A stretch of DNA of 56,858 nt from Caldisericales bacterium (GCA_012517765.1 JAAYUI010000001.1:1-56858); one strand, 5' to 3'; counted from the stretch's first letter, positions 23,960 through 33,380 are shown. Made by a program: numbers and translations. The notes: generated by a model from the sequence alone, not told the origin.

Positions 23960-25150
23960 TTACCGGTTTTTACCGGCTCCTTCAACCTCCCTGGCCGGCA
24001 GGCCCATTCTCGCCCTGGCCTCATCGGCTGAAATCATCCCAGAGTCGATGAGTATTTTGTCTGTCTGAGCCCTGCAAAGTTCGTCTTCGGCATCCATTTC
24101 GTTGAAGCGGAATCTCCACCCCGAAATCCCCAGTCCCTCCCTGATGATTGTCCTGTTGATTCTTTCTTCCAGAAACCTCTGCCTGGGTGCAATGACAAGA
24201 TTTTTGAAGTTTTGCAATTGCGACTGGCCGGTGCCCCCGCCAAGATTGCCGCTCTCGATTATGCCAAGCAGGTGCGGTGGCACACCGTGCGCAACAACCA
24301 TCAGGTCACGGTTCATCTTCCTGTAGTCGGCAAAAGAGGCCTCCTGCGGCGTTGTCTGGATCGGTTTTATCTCTCCGGTGACACCCTGGGGAAACTGCAA
24401 GACCATTGTCTTATGCGGGTTGCCCTTGAGGTTTGACATGTAATTCTGGAGCTCCTCCTTATCCTTTGGGGAGAGCGAGCCACCGGATATGACAAGGCAA
24501 AACCTCGGCGTAGCATTGTTCTCAAAGAACTGGATGTTGTAGTCTCTGGCCAGGATATCGCCCATTGTGGAGCCTATCGCGGCCACCGAATCAGGAAGGC
24601 CGTAGAATTGCGAAGAAGGATTGTATTTCCTGAAATGCACGATCTCGGATGGACTGCTGGCATCACCCTCAAAAGTTTCGCCACCGCCAAAACTGGCAAA
24701 TTTCCTCTTCTGGGTGCCTATCGTTTGCACAAAACCGCCGTCCCTGAGCAGTTTTATGTTCCTGGCAGAAACATGGTACAGCCTCTTGATCCTGCCAAAC
24801 TGGTCCCTTGTGGCCTCAAGGTATCCATTCCCAAGGCATTCCAGGTCAACCATCACTTGGAACAGCAACTCGTCAAAAGTCTGGTTGGGATTACAATCCT
24901 CAAGGAACTGGAACAATCTATTTCTGGCCTCTTCTCCACCACCCTCATCCACAAGCCTCCAGCCCTGTCCAATCGTGAACTGGGCTTTTACCTGCACTGC
25001 CCTGTAGTAGATTTCATTGCTCTGGTAAAGCTCAAGCAGCTTCTCAAAGTCCAGGTACGGGGGTGGTTCCACCACCCCAGATACACCTAGCGGTTTTTCT
25101 CTGACCTGTCTTGTCTCGCATGAAAGAAAATCAAGCTTTGCCTGCTTCAT
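23960..25150 (-). CDS. Phage portal protein
   Basis: A 396-residue portal of the PBSX/HK97-like family. Diagnostic regions are ECLGNGYLEATRDQFGRI, IVHFRKYNPSSQFYGLPD, SVAAIGSTMGDILARDYN and DLMVVAHGVPPHLLGI, ending with the DxxLxxG-like ILIDSGMISADEAR. Twelve copies form the ring through which DNA enters and leaves the capsid. ATG overlaps the terminase stop (ATGA) and has TGGAGG upstream, so the two genes are translationally coupled. Confidence 0.93.
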   Translation of the reverse strand: MKQAKLDFLSCETRQVREKPLGVSGVVEPPPYLDFEKLLELYQSNEIYYRAVQVKAQFTIGQGWRLVDEGGGEEARNRLFQFLEDCNPNQTFDELLFQVMVDLECLGNGYLEATRDQFGRIKRLYHVSARNIKLLRDGGFVQTIGTQKRKFASFGGGETFEGDASSPSEIVHFRKYNPSSQFYGLPDSVAAIGSTMGDILARDYNIQFFENNATPRFCLVISGGSLSPKDKEELQNYMSNLKGNPHKTMVLQFPQGVTGEIKPIQTTPQEASFADYRKMNRDLMVVAHGVPPHLLGIIESGNLGGGTGQSQLQNFKNLVIAPRQRFLEERINRTIIREGLGISGWRFRFNEMDAEDELCRAQTDKILIDSGMISADEARARMGLPAREVEGAGKNR

Positions 25151-26619
25151 AAAACCTCCAGAATGTCGACCCTCGGCGATGTTCCCTGCCTCGCAAGTGA
25201 AACTGCCATTTCAAAAGCATCTATCATGTCATCATGCTCCCCTCCCGGAAACTCCAGCAACTCCCTGACAAAAAGCTCGTGACAGGGCGCAACGCGGACT
25301 TTCCCTGACTCAAACAGCGGCTGGAGCGCCCTTATCCTCGACTGCTTCGGCGCAAGCGGGGTAATTGGTCTGACAGGAACTGCCAGATTGCCTGAAAGGT
25401 GTTCTATTAATGCCCTCTGGTATGCTACATCCTCTATCCCCAAAAGAAGTGGTTTGTGGAATTCACAAGAGTCCCTCGCGGCCTCTGCCTGTCTTGAGAA
25501 ACCGAAATGTCCCCTGATGCAGTCGATAAGATATATGGTACCAGCAGAATCAACACCAACTGTTACCATCGCAAACCAGTCCGAGCCCTCCCTCTCGGAT
25601 ATGGCCAGATCACAGGCCGTATAAACCGACAACGATGACCTCTCAGGGAGCAGATCATAGAACAGGAGCCATTCCCTCCTGAAAATCCTGCCAAGATAGA
25701 AGCTCACATCGTTCTGCTTTTCCCTGTCAAACATCGCCTGGCCCGTCATCAGCCTGTCCAGAAGCAGCCTGTCTATCCCCCACATTTTGGGCCACAACAC
25801 CTGCCACTTGCCCTCTTTCTTCACACCAAGCAGTTGACCCCTGTCACCAAAGTTGAAAAATCCTGATACTGGCATCCCCTTTTCCAGCGCCTCGGTGAAA
25901 TTTGATGGCCATCTGATGATTGCCTTCTCTGAAATAAATTCCCAGGCAGGATTTTTCCCCAGTTTCCCATACAGGTCTTCCGGATGTTTCCTTGTTCCCA
26001 CAACAAGGAGCCTCGTCTCCGGCAAACAGAGCTGGAGCAGTGACCCGTAAAACCACTCCTCAACTTCCTCTCTTGCCTGTGGTGTCTGTGTATTGCGGTC
26101 ATCAAGCACGTCATCGCAGATGATCAGGTCGTAATGACCGCCGGTGAGTGATCCAAGGACCCCCGAACAAGAAACACTGGGCTCTTTCGAGTCACAGCCA
26201 TCCAGTCTCATTTCGGTTGCTGTTGCACTGGACAGTTTCGGCGCATAACCTGCCTGCCAGAGCCTGATGCAAACCGATTCAATCTGCCTCAAAAGCCTTG
26301 ATGCAAGTTGCTCTGTTTTTGAAACAACCAGTATCCTTGCTCCAGGATTTAACAAGAGGAAAGCTTGTGAAAATATCACCGTCCATATTGTAGATTTACC
26401 ATGACAACGTGGTGCAAGCTGGACCCTCCTACTCCACGGATCATCAAAACATTTTATCCATTTTTTTTGATGGGCAGGAAGATCAAAGTGCAATTTTTTA
26501 CATACATTAAATGCTGTTTCAGAAAGGGTTTGTGGTGCTCCCAAATGCTCCTCCCTCCCGTGGGTCCCCAACGATAGGGGATTGTAGTCCTGGATGGTCA
26601 GGTTGTCAAATACCGACAT
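25147..26619 (-). CDS. Terminase large subunit
   Basis: A 490-residue packaging motor. The ATPase domain has Walker A-like APRCHGKST (about 69-77), Walker B LIICDD and coupling motif LLVVGTRKH. The RNase H-like nuclease domain keeps its acidic residues: ACDLAIS, GIEDVAYQ and HDDMIDAF. DNA cutting and translocation should therefore be intact. ATG at 26619 follows an in-frame TAA and lacks a ribosome-binding site. A TTG at 26544 (codon 26) is preceded by GGGAGGGAGGAG, the type of site used by other genes of the cluster, so the true start may be there. No small terminase gene was found. It is the first gene of the operon, divergent from a host gene. Confidence 0.92.
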   Translation of the reverse strand: MSVFDNLTIQDYNPLSLGTHGREEHLGAPQTLSETAFNVCKKLHFDLPAHQKKWIKCFDDPWSRRVQLAPRCHGKSTIWTVIFSQAFLLLNPGARILVVSKTEQLASRLLRQIESVCIRLWQAGYAPKLSSATATEMRLDGCDSKEPSVSCSGVLGSLTGGHYDLIICDDVLDDRNTQTPQAREEVEEWFYGSLLQLCLPETRLLVVGTRKHPEDLYGKLGKNPAWEFISEKAIIRWPSNFTEALEKGMPVSGFFNFGDRGQLLGVKKEGKWQVLWPKMWGIDRLLLDRLMTGQAMFDREKQNDVSFYLGRIFRREWLLFYDLLPERSSLSVYTACDLAISEREGSDWFAMVTVGVDSAGTIYLIDCIRGHFGFSRQAEAARDSCEFHKPLLLGIEDVAYQRALIEHLSGNLAVPVRPITPLAPKQSRIRALQPLFESGKVRVAPCHELFVRELLEFPGGEHDDMIDAFEMAVSLARQGTSPRVDILEVL

Positions 26620-26754
26620 TTAGAGTATAGCTGGCTAATATGATTTTTTCTGATTTATATAGTATACTCACAATTATTTTTTGGTGAGACTGTGAACCTT
26701 TCCGGGCATTGACGTGTAGCACTCCAGAAATAAAATTTGTGCAGGAGGTAATTG
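26620..26754. promoter_or_regulatory. AT-rich divergent promoter region
   Basis: This gap separates the phage-like operon (-) from a host gene (+). It contains TATACT and TATATA-like -10 candidates on both strands near 26650-26670, and on the - strand a TATACT four bases before the TerL ATG. I see no good -35 partner, so individual promoters are uncertain. AGGAGGT at 26743-26749 serves the + gene. Confidence 0.35.
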
Positions 26755-29286
26755 ATGAAACGCCTTGCCGCGATTTTTTTGGTCCTTGTAACTTGCTTTC
26801 CATTCGCATCCATAGCAGCAGAACAGGTTGTAATCGAGACAGTTGGCAACGGACCAACTGCTGGCGAGATTGCTGTTCCGGTTGCAATCCTTCCGCTCTC
26901 TGGCGGGGATGTGGCGGTCCTCGATGGCAGAACGTCCCGGATCAACTTTTTTGGCCCGGACGGAGTTATGAAAAACTACTATCCAATAGACAGGGAAACA
27001 GTCCCGGCACTGCCTCCCGACATGTCAGACTCCGTGCCGTTCTCGTTTGCGCAAATAAAATTGACCTCTGACGGGAAAAACAGCCTTTACTACATTGGCA
27101 AGGACGCCATATACCAAATAAACGTCCTGACTGGCGAGACCTCTAGAAGAATAGGGCTTGAGAAACAGTTTATTCCTGTTTCAATAGCAATTGATGACCA
27201 AGGCAACATCCTCACACTTGACCACGAAAGGTGCATTACAAAATATGACAGCAGCGGGAAAGAAGTTGCAAAAATCGGTGAGATGGGGAAAGGGAAGGGA
27301 AAAGCCATCAATCCATACTCGGTGATGGTGCTTGGGGACGGAAGCATAGCACTTCTGGACACCTGGAACGAGGAAACTTCAGAGCAGGTCTCGTCTGATG
27401 AGAAGGGAATAATGATTTTTTCAGGAGAAGGGAAATTCATCAGGGAATTTGGCCAGCTTGGCCTGATGGGTGGCGATGACAGCCAGATACAGGTTGGTTT
27501 TGTGGGTTTTTCGAAGGGCCAGGAAATCTTTGTTCTTGATGTCGGATTTTCAGGAAAACCGGCATGGGTTATTAGAAAGTACAAAACAAGCGGGGACTTT
27601 GAGGAAAAGATAGAACTCAGGCAATCTGATGACTTTGTGAGTGGCTACATATCGTCATTTTTTGTGGATGGTGACGGGAAGATAGCCCTTGCCATGCCGT
27701 TCCTTTCAAAAGCAGTACTGGACGCAAATGGCACCTCACAGGAACTGGGAAAAGTCCTTGATGGCACACTTCAAAATCCCGTTTCTGCAATGAAACTTCC
27801 ACAAGGGAAAACGGCCGTTCTCGAAGGACTGAACAGGAAACTCCACATTTTTGGCCCTGATGGCACACCGCAAAAAACAGTAACCCTGTCTGGCCCAAAA
27901 TCCAAGGGCCCAGAAGGAGATTCGCTTGGTGTTCTTTCAGACATGGCAATTGTCCAAAACGAGCTACTGGTGGCCTCTGGATGGGAAATCCTCAGGTACG
28001 ACAATCTTACGTTTGAACTAAAGGGCTCTTATGATCTCCAGAGAAATGTCGACTTGCCCGATATCATAATCGCCCTGGCATCGTCTGGAAACAGGATAGC
28101 GGCACTCGACCGGCAAGGTCAGGTGATATTCATGACAGGTGGGTTACCATCGACATTTAAGGTAGAGGGCAAGCCTGTTGATGTAACTTTTGACAGAGAC
28201 GGCAATATTCTCCTGCTCTTCCCTGAAGAAAAGAAGATAAAGGCATTCTCTGAAACAGGTGCAAAAAAGTTTGAATTTGCACTCGAAGCGGTCGAGATGC
28301 CGTCCTCAATCTGCACAAGGCCTTCGGGAGAAATAATCATCACCGACCCAGCAATAGGGCAAATAATCGAATTTTCAGAGAATGGCAAAAATATTGCAGC
28401 ATACGGCAAAAAAGGGTGGCTTGCACAAACCGATACCATACAGGACTATAAAAAAGAGCCGGACATGCTGGCATATCCCTCAAGGATAAGATCAAACCAG
28501 GATGGGACACTGACCGTGCTCGATATCGGCAATTCAAGGGCGCTGAACATTTCATTCAGGGAAGTTGAACCCCCGCCACCCGAAAAGAAACCCGCGAAGC
28601 TATCTGTTGACAAGGTCTTACTCGATTTTGGCAAAATTTATTACGAAAAACCGGCCAAAACACTGGAAATTGGCATCTCCAACCTGGGCGAGGAAGAGCT
28701 CGAGGGCAATGTAACAAGCTCATCCAGAATGTTTACGGTTTCCCCGGAAAAGATTGACCCAGATACAAAAGCGATAAAAGTGACTGTTGACCCGGGAAGG
28801 GACGATGCCTGGGAATCATTCAAGGGTGAAATAAAGATCCAGACAAATGGCGGATCGGCCAATGTGCCTGTATCAGTGCAGGTGACCGGGAAGAAAGTCT
28901 CGATATCGCTCCTCTCAACGTCATTCCTGATACAGACCGACGGCGATGAGGAAAAATATGATGCTGGAAAAACAGGGGTAATCATAAAAGGCAGGACCCT
29001 AGTTCCCCTCAGGGCGCTTGGCGAAGCGCTGGGGGCCGAAGTAAACTGGAACGCCAGCGAAAGAAAAGTCACATACTCTCTTGATGGCGGAACTGTCGAG
29101 ATCTGGATAAACAAGCCGCAGGCAAAGGTGAACGGCAACCAGGTAAACATCGACCCGCCAGCAGTAATACTCGCAAGTGGATCAACCTATGTTCCGGTGA
29201 GATTTGTTGCCGAAGCACTTGGCTGCGATGTCGAATGGATTGAGCAGAAAAAAACCGCCGTAGTTTACTATCCGAAAAGACCCTAA
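26755..29286 (+). CDS. Secreted propeller protein with Ig-like domain and C-terminal stalk repeats
   Basis: An 843-residue exported protein. ATG at 26755 has AGGAGGT at five bases; a TTG one codon earlier is less likely. After the signal peptide (LAAIFLVLVTCFPFASIAA), residues about 25-620 form NHL/six-bladed-like propeller repeats (AVLDGRTSRINFFGPDG, LTLDHERCITKYDSSG). An ASH/HYDIN-like Ig domain follows (VLLDFGKIYYEKPAKTLEIG, about 628-720). The C-terminus has copper-amine-oxidase-like stalk repeats (GRTLVPLRALGEALGAEVNW and STYVPVRFVAEALGCDVEW). Such proteins sit at the surface and bind ligands or partners; no enzyme site is visible. Confidence 0.88.
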   Translation: MKRLAAIFLVLVTCFPFASIAAEQVVIETVGNGPTAGEIAVPVAILPLSGGDVAVLDGRTSRINFFGPDGVMKNYYPIDRETVPALPPDMSDSVPFSFAQIKLTSDGKNSLYYIGKDAIYQINVLTGETSRRIGLEKQFIPVSIAIDDQGNILTLDHERCITKYDSSGKEVAKIGEMGKGKGKAINPYSVMVLGDGSIALLDTWNEETSEQVSSDEKGIMIFSGEGKFIREFGQLGLMGGDDSQIQVGFVGFSKGQEIFVLDVGFSGKPAWVIRKYKTSGDFEEKIELRQSDDFVSGYISSFFVDGDGKIALAMPFLSKAVLDANGTSQELGKVLDGTLQNPVSAMKLPQGKTAVLEGLNRKLHIFGPDGTPQKTVTLSGPKSKGPEGDSLGVLSDMAIVQNELLVASGWEILRYDNLTFELKGSYDLQRNVDLPDIIIALASSGNRIAALDRQGQVIFMTGGLPSTFKVEGKPVDVTFDRDGNILLLFPEEKKIKAFSETGAKKFEFALEAVEMPSSICTRPSGEIIITDPAIGQIIEFSENGKNIAAYGKKGWLAQTDTIQDYKKEPDMLAYPSRIRSNQDGTLTVLDIGNSRALNISFREVEPPPPEKKPAKLSVDKVLLDFGKIYYEKPAKTLEIGISNLGEEELEGNVTSSSRMFTVSPEKIDPDTKAIKVTVDPGRDDAWESFKGEIKIQTNGGSANVPVSVQVTGKKVSISLLSTSFLIQTDGDEEKYDAGKTGVIIKGRTLVPLRALGEALGAEVNWNASERKVTYSLDGGTVEIWINKPQAKVNGNQVNIDPPAVILASGSTYVPVRFVAEALGCDVEWIEQKKTAVVYYPKRP

Positions 29287-29289
29287 AGC

Positions 29290-29838
29290 TTATTCGGTCA
29301 CTATCTTTACAAAACCGAGTTTTGTAAGCTTTGCCACTATCCTGCGCGCTTCATCGGTGGTTATTTCAAGCTCGCTTGTGACCTGGGCAATGGACACACC
29401 GTCCTGGATGCAGGAAAGGAAGGACCATTCAACTGGCTCAAGCACTATGCCGTCTGGCTGGGAAGTGTCCCTGGCAAGCCTTATCTGGTGGGTCCCGGAG
29501 ATGGACTGCCCAATTTCTGCAATGTCCTCGTCTTGCCGTAGTGTGTGGTCAAGGATGAATTTCTCGATGCTGAGAGTGATTGTTGGCTCGCCGTCCCAAT
29601 TGCCTGGTGTGAAGCTGAAAGTGCCATTTGTCCAGGTCATGATGTGGTTTGCCGCCTCATCGCCGAAGATGTTGCCGTAAACAGCATGCACAAGCTTGCC
29701 CCCCATAAAAATGAGGGTGCCCTTTACGCCGTCTTCAGTAGTTACCTGAAGGCTCCCGTTCATCGAGCTCTGGTTTATGAGGCTAACGACATCGGGCAGG
29801 CTTAAATACTGGAGTTGTCCTGAAATTGACTGGCCCAT
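29290..29838 (-). CDS. DUF4388 (PATAN-like) regulatory protein
   Basis: A cytoplasmic protein of 182 residues. The N-terminal DUF4388 domain (ISGQLQYLSLPDVVSLINQS, then GSLQVTTEDGVKGTLIFMGG) is found in bacterial two-component and motility regulators. The C-terminal part (about 130-182) looks like a winged helix (ISIAQVTSELEITTDEARRI pattern). It may convey a signal by protein contacts rather than catalysis. There is no Shine-Dalgarno sequence: a strong promoter puts the transcription start about three bases before ATG. It converges with the propeller gene, stops only four bases apart. Confidence 0.85.
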   Translation of the reverse strand: MGQSISGQLQYLSLPDVVSLINQSSMNGSLQVTTEDGVKGTLIFMGGKLVHAVYGNIFGDEAANHIMTWTNGTFSFTPGNWDGEPTITLSIEKFILDHTLRQDEDIAEIGQSISGTHQIRLARDTSQPDGIVLEPVEWSFLSCIQDGVSIAQVTSELEITTDEARRIVAKLTKLGFVKIVTE

Positions 29839-29848
29839 TTAATTTAGG

Positions 29849-29877
29849 ATTATGTTTGGACGGTGCTGTAAAGTCAA
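29849..29877 (-). promoter_or_regulatory. Near-leaderless promoter of the DUF4388 gene
   Basis: TTGACT (29872-29877) and CATAAT (29849-29854) are 17 bases apart. The -10 box ends 10 bases before ATG, so the predicted leader is about three bases. Confidence 0.65.
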
Positions 29878-29889
29878 GAATACTATGCT

Positions 29890-29895
29890 TATAAT
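29890..29895 (+). promoter_or_regulatory. -10 box of the GH-A hydrolase gene
   Basis: A consensus TATAAT lies 19 bases before the start at 29915, with only a weak -35 match. A start near 29902 would leave a short leader containing GGAGGT. Confidence 0.5.
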
Positions 29896-29914
29896 GTAGA
29901 GCATGGAGGTCAGG

Positions 29915-32900
29915 ATGAAGAAAATTATCATTTTTGCGGTCTGCCTGTTCTTGTTGGCCCAGATTTTTCCAGCATTGGGACTGTCCAATGCAAAAAACCA
30001 AATGGCCAGTCCGATACCCGGCGAAGACCAAGCTTTGGGCAACGAGCTCCTTGGCAGGACAAGGCTGGGTTTTCTTGATCCCTATGGATACCCAAAGTTC
30101 TCCACGAAACTCACAAAACTGTTCTTTGATTCCCTTGGAGTAAGAGATTTTGACGAATACAAGGACGAGCTCACCAAGCGCCTTGACGGACTTGCTCCAA
30201 CCTTCTACAGGCAAGACTTTTTCATGTGGGCACCTGGCTTTGACTGGAAAGGGGCAGCAAAGAAAATTGCACTTGAGAGCTCAAAGGGCATCGAGCATAT
30301 AATTACTCTGAATTTCAGGAGCTTTTTGCCGAACAACGCAAGGACTGTCGGAGACATTGTTGAATATTATGATGGCGATGGAAAAGGCGACAATCCCTTT
30401 GGTGCCGTTGTAAAAATCTGGCAGATCGAGAACGAAATCAACATGAAGGACATTTTCTGGAAGGGAACACCACCAGAATACGCAAAACACCTCCTTGGCT
30501 GCTACAACGAGGCAAAGAATTCTGACCCATCATGTGTTGTCGTGATGGCTGGTGAAGCCTCCGATGTTGAAAATGAAGTATATGCAGACATCTTGCGCGA
30601 ACTTGGTGGCCAGCCAGCATTTGATGCAGTCGACATACACGTTTACGGGCAGGCAACAGATTCGCTCATGGTTGAAAGGTGCTCGAAAAGCTTCAGGGAG
30701 CGCCTCCTTGATGCAGGATATGATCCGAACACGCCGATGTTTATGACTGAATACGGCACCTACTGCGGCAAAGTGCCAAAAATGGGCGACTCGAATGAAT
30801 CTTTGCAAGCAAAGACGTTCGCCGAGAGGACAATACTTGCCCTCGCAAACGGAATAAAGGGCGCATGCTACATAAGCTGCGTGGATGGCGTGTGGGACGA
30901 AAATGGGGAAGGATTCTTCAGCCAGATGGGGCTGATCCATGGCGGCATTACAAAGTTTGGCAACGGCCCATGGCACAAAAGAAAGATTTTCTGGACCTAC
31001 AAGCTCCTTTCGCTCTATCTTTCGCAAGCCACTTTTGATGATGTGCTGGAGGTGACGCTTGGTGTCGGCATAAGGGCCTTCAGGTTCAACAGACCTGGCC
31101 TTCAGCCTGTTTACTTCGTTTTCCTTTCAGACCAGGGAACGGCAAGAAAAGTACCGCTTCCAGTTACTGAGAAGATGAGGGTGGCCTCGCTTGTGCCGAT
31201 TGGCGAAAGCGGTGACGAGTACGACAGGCTTGAGGGCGCCATAGAAACAAAAATAGTCGACCCGACTGACCTGAACGGCATTTATGCCATGCTTGCCCGT
31301 GGACCAATCGCAGTGGAGCCACTGCCGTCCAGAACGCTCTCGGAAAAAATAGGCATTGCAAAGCTTTCGGCATCGACAGATATTGACCTGCCGGTGGGTG
31401 AAATATACCTGACAAGGGAAAATGCCATAAAGTGGACGGATGGTGGGAAGCCGGATTTTTCAAAAACCGACCTGGCAATTACAAAACTGACAAAGGCCGG
31501 AAAATCTGTAATACTCGCAGTAAATGTAGAGGCCGAATGCTTCTCGAAGCCAATCGAATTTGCCAGGTTCTCGAAATTTATTGCGGGGGTAGTGGAAAGA
31601 TATGATGGGGACGGCATTCTGGATGCACCAGGCACCCTCTGCACAAAGTTCCACCTCGATGCAAGGATCAGCGATACTTCGTATATCTCCGAGTCCTCAA
31701 AATGCTATGCGCAAATGATAAAAATGGCGGGCAGGGCAGTTGCCTCGGCAAGCGCAAGTGCAAAACTGATTGTGGGTGGATTCAGCGACAACAAGACGCA
31801 CATCTGGCAGACAATCTTAAACGAACTGCGGAAACTTGAGGCCGAGGGTGGCTATCCATTCTTTGACATAATGGCCATTTCAAACAACTTTGGCTCCTCA
31901 AGGACCGACTCCGAAAACTACAATTTCATAAACCGCATCTCGAGGAGCACCAGAAAATTGCTCGATGAAAATAGCCTCCAGAGAATACCGATAACATGCC
32001 TGTCAGCCATGAACTATGTTGGCGCGGCAAAAGACTACCCGGAACAGACCGAAAGGGACCAGGCAAACGAGCTGGTAAAGCGCACCATGACCATGCTTGG
32101 GAACGGGTGCCAGACCGCCTGCTGGGGCATGGAAAAGGATGTTTCAAGCAACATTTTTGGCTCGTGCGGACTGCTCGACCTGAACGGAAACCCAAGGCTT
32201 TCCTACTATTCAATGCAGAAGCTCCTGCTTGAAACTTCAAAAGTGCAAGTCCTCCCATACGACCTCCCCGGCGGCAAGACAACGATCGGCAAATGGATTG
32301 CGCCAGAGCACAACAGCCTCTGGGGGATGAGGTTTGGGATAAATGACCCGTTCATCATCGCCTGGGTAAACGGATCAAAACCGCCCACCTTCTCCTATGT
32401 GGACTTTGATTTTCCGGTCACGCAGGCGCTTGAGCTCGAGTATCTGGTGCCTGACCAGAAAAGCGGAAAAGAAACTGGCGGCAATCCTGCATTCAAAAAA
32501 GTCACCGTTTTCAGGCAGGACGGTGAATTCAGGATACCGGTGGACAGGCTGGAACCCTTCATAATCAGGCCTTCAAACGCGACTGCTCCCAAAATAGAGA
32601 TAAAGATTGACCCGGCAGTCATGATGGTCAACCCCGGACAAAAAGACACGGCAACAATAACCGTGACGGGGTTTGAGGGCGAGGCAATCCTCTCCGCCCC
32701 AAGCACAAAAACCCTCGGGACAACAATCAGCCCGGAAAAAGTGAGGCCGGGCCAGGAGGCAACACTAACAGTCTCCACGCTGGTTGCAAGCGCCGGCCAG
32801 CAATACACTGTTGCAATTTCTGCAACAACGGGCCAGGGGACTGCCGAAACCCTCCTCCAGATCGAGGTTTCCAATAAGATGCCAGTGGAGATTTCGCTCT

Positions 32901-33304
32901 GGATAGGCAAAAAAGAAGCACAGGTGGGTGGGCAGAAAAAACAGCTTGCAGAACCGCCAACAATCATACAGGGTTACACAGTTGTGCCGGTGAGGTTTAT
33001 TTCCGAGACGTTCGGGGCCAAGGTGGACTATGACCAGAAAACAAAGGAAATAACCCTAACATTCGGTCTGAAGCCTGACGGGAGTTACACCAAAAAAGTG
33101 ACGCTCTGGGTCGGGAAAAAAGAGGCAACATCCGATTTTGGCTCGATGCTGCCGGCATTCCAGACATTTGAGCTCCCCGTTGCGCCAGTCATCATAAACG
33201 GAACAACAATGGTGCCACTGCGGTTTGTCTCCGAAGTCCTTGGCGCCGACGTCGAATGGAACTCCAAGGAAAGAAGGGTGGACATCAAATGGTGGCCAGC
33301 CTGA
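29915..33304 (+). CDS. Secreted clan GH-A glycoside hydrolase with degenerate second barrel and stalk repeats
   Basis: An exported protein of 1129 residues. ATG at 29915 is chosen because GGAGG (29906-29910) lies just inside a longer frame starting at 29903. The first TIM-barrel domain (about 50-390) keeps the clan GH-A glutamates: acid/base Glu174 in WQIENEIN and nucleophile Glu279 in FMTEYG, resembling GH39/GH5-type enzymes. A second barrel-like domain (about 500-800) aligns in plan, but the corresponding positions read FHLDARIS and CLSAMNY, so its catalytic residues are lost. Two Ig-like regions and two stalk-type repeats (VVPVRFISETFGAKVDYDQK; TMVPLRFVSEVLGADVEW) end the protein. It should act on extracellular glycans; the substrate is not predictable. 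Confidence 0.85.
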   Translation: MKKIIIFAVCLFLLAQIFPALGLSNAKNQMASPIPGEDQALGNELLGRTRLGFLDPYGYPKFSTKLTKLFFDSLGVRDFDEYKDELTKRLDGLAPTFYRQDFFMWAPGFDWKGAAKKIALESSKGIEHIITLNFRSFLPNNARTVGDIVEYYDGDGKGDNPFGAVVKIWQIENEINMKDIFWKGTPPEYAKHLLGCYNEAKNSDPSCVVVMAGEASDVENEVYADILRELGGQPAFDAVDIHVYGQATDSLMVERCSKSFRERLLDAGYDPNTPMFMTEYGTYCGKVPKMGDSNESLQAKTFAERTILALANGIKGACYISCVDGVWDENGEGFFSQMGLIHGGITKFGNGPWHKRKIFWTYKLLSLYLSQATFDDVLEVTLGVGIRAFRFNRPGLQPVYFVFLSDQGTARKVPLPVTEKMRVASLVPIGESGDEYDRLEGAIETKIVDPTDLNGIYAMLARGPIAVEPLPSRTLSEKIGIAKLSASTDIDLPVGEIYLTRENAIKWTDGGKPDFSKTDLAITKLTKAGKSVILAVNVEAECFSKPIEFARFSKFIAGVVERYDGDGILDAPGTLCTKFHLDARISDTSYISESSKCYAQMIKMAGRAVASASASAKLIVGGFSDNKTHIWQTILNELRKLEAEGGYPFFDIMAISNNFGSSRTDSENYNFINRISRSTRKLLDENSLQRIPITCLSAMNYVGAAKDYPEQTERDQANELVKRTMTMLGNGCQTACWGMEKDVSSNIFGSCGLLDLNGNPRLSYYSMQKLLLETSKVQVLPYDLPGGKTTIGKWIAPEHNSLWGMRFGINDPFIIAWVNGSKPPTFSYVDFDFPVTQALELEYLVPDQKSGKETGGNPAFKKVTVFRQDGEFRIPVDRLEPFIIRPSNATAPKIEIKIDPAVMMVNPGQKDTATITVTGFEGEAILSAPSTKTLGTTISPEKVRPGQEATLTVSTLVASAGQQYTVAISATTGQGTAETLLQIEVSNKMPVEISLWIGKKEAQVGGQKKQLAEPPTIIQGYTVVPVRFISETFGAKVDYDQKTKEITLTFGLKPDGSYTKKVTLWVGKKEATSDFGSMLPAFQTFELPVAPVIINGTTMVPLRFVSEVLGADVEWNSKERRVDIKWWPA

Positions 33305-33332
33305 CAGTCACCAGCCAGTGGCAAAAAATAAA

Positions 33333-33360
33333 AAATGCCCCGCCAAAAGGCGGGGCATTT
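33333..33360. terminator. Bidirectional rho-independent terminator
   Basis: Twelve-base perfect arms AAATGCCCCGCC/GGCGGGGCATTT with an AAAA loop lie between convergent genes. On the - strand the hairpin is followed by a long T-rich run; on the + strand the arm ends in ATTT. Confidence 0.9.
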
Positions 33361-33380
33361 CAATCTGATAGAATAATCTC

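Larger units (their letters stand above)
11089..26619 (-). mobile_element. Phage-structural cluster without mobility genes: gene-transfer-agent-like or defective prophage
   Basis: About 15.5 kb of collinear - strand genes encode a complete-looking siphovirus particle: TerL, portal, prohead protease, HK97-fold capsid, connector, tail terminator, tail tube, G/GT chaperone, tape measure, hub, tip proteins and amidase. Most junctions are ATGA/GTGA overlaps or a few bases apart, and every frame is intact, including a programmed frameshift. No integrase, transposase, repressor, replication gene, small terminase, sheath or attachment-site repeat is visible. One end abuts a divergent host gene, the other a terminator. 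Order and size resemble the RcGTA head-tail cluster (TerL, portal, small gene, protease, capsid, connectors, tube, tape measure, hub and hydrolase). The alternatives are a decayed prophage or a prophage whose early genes lie elsewhere. Confidence 0.7.

Noticed and set aside
11089..26619. Contractile injection system or tailocin
   Set aside because: Terminase, portal, prohead protease and capsid are present and there is no sheath or baseplate wedge set.
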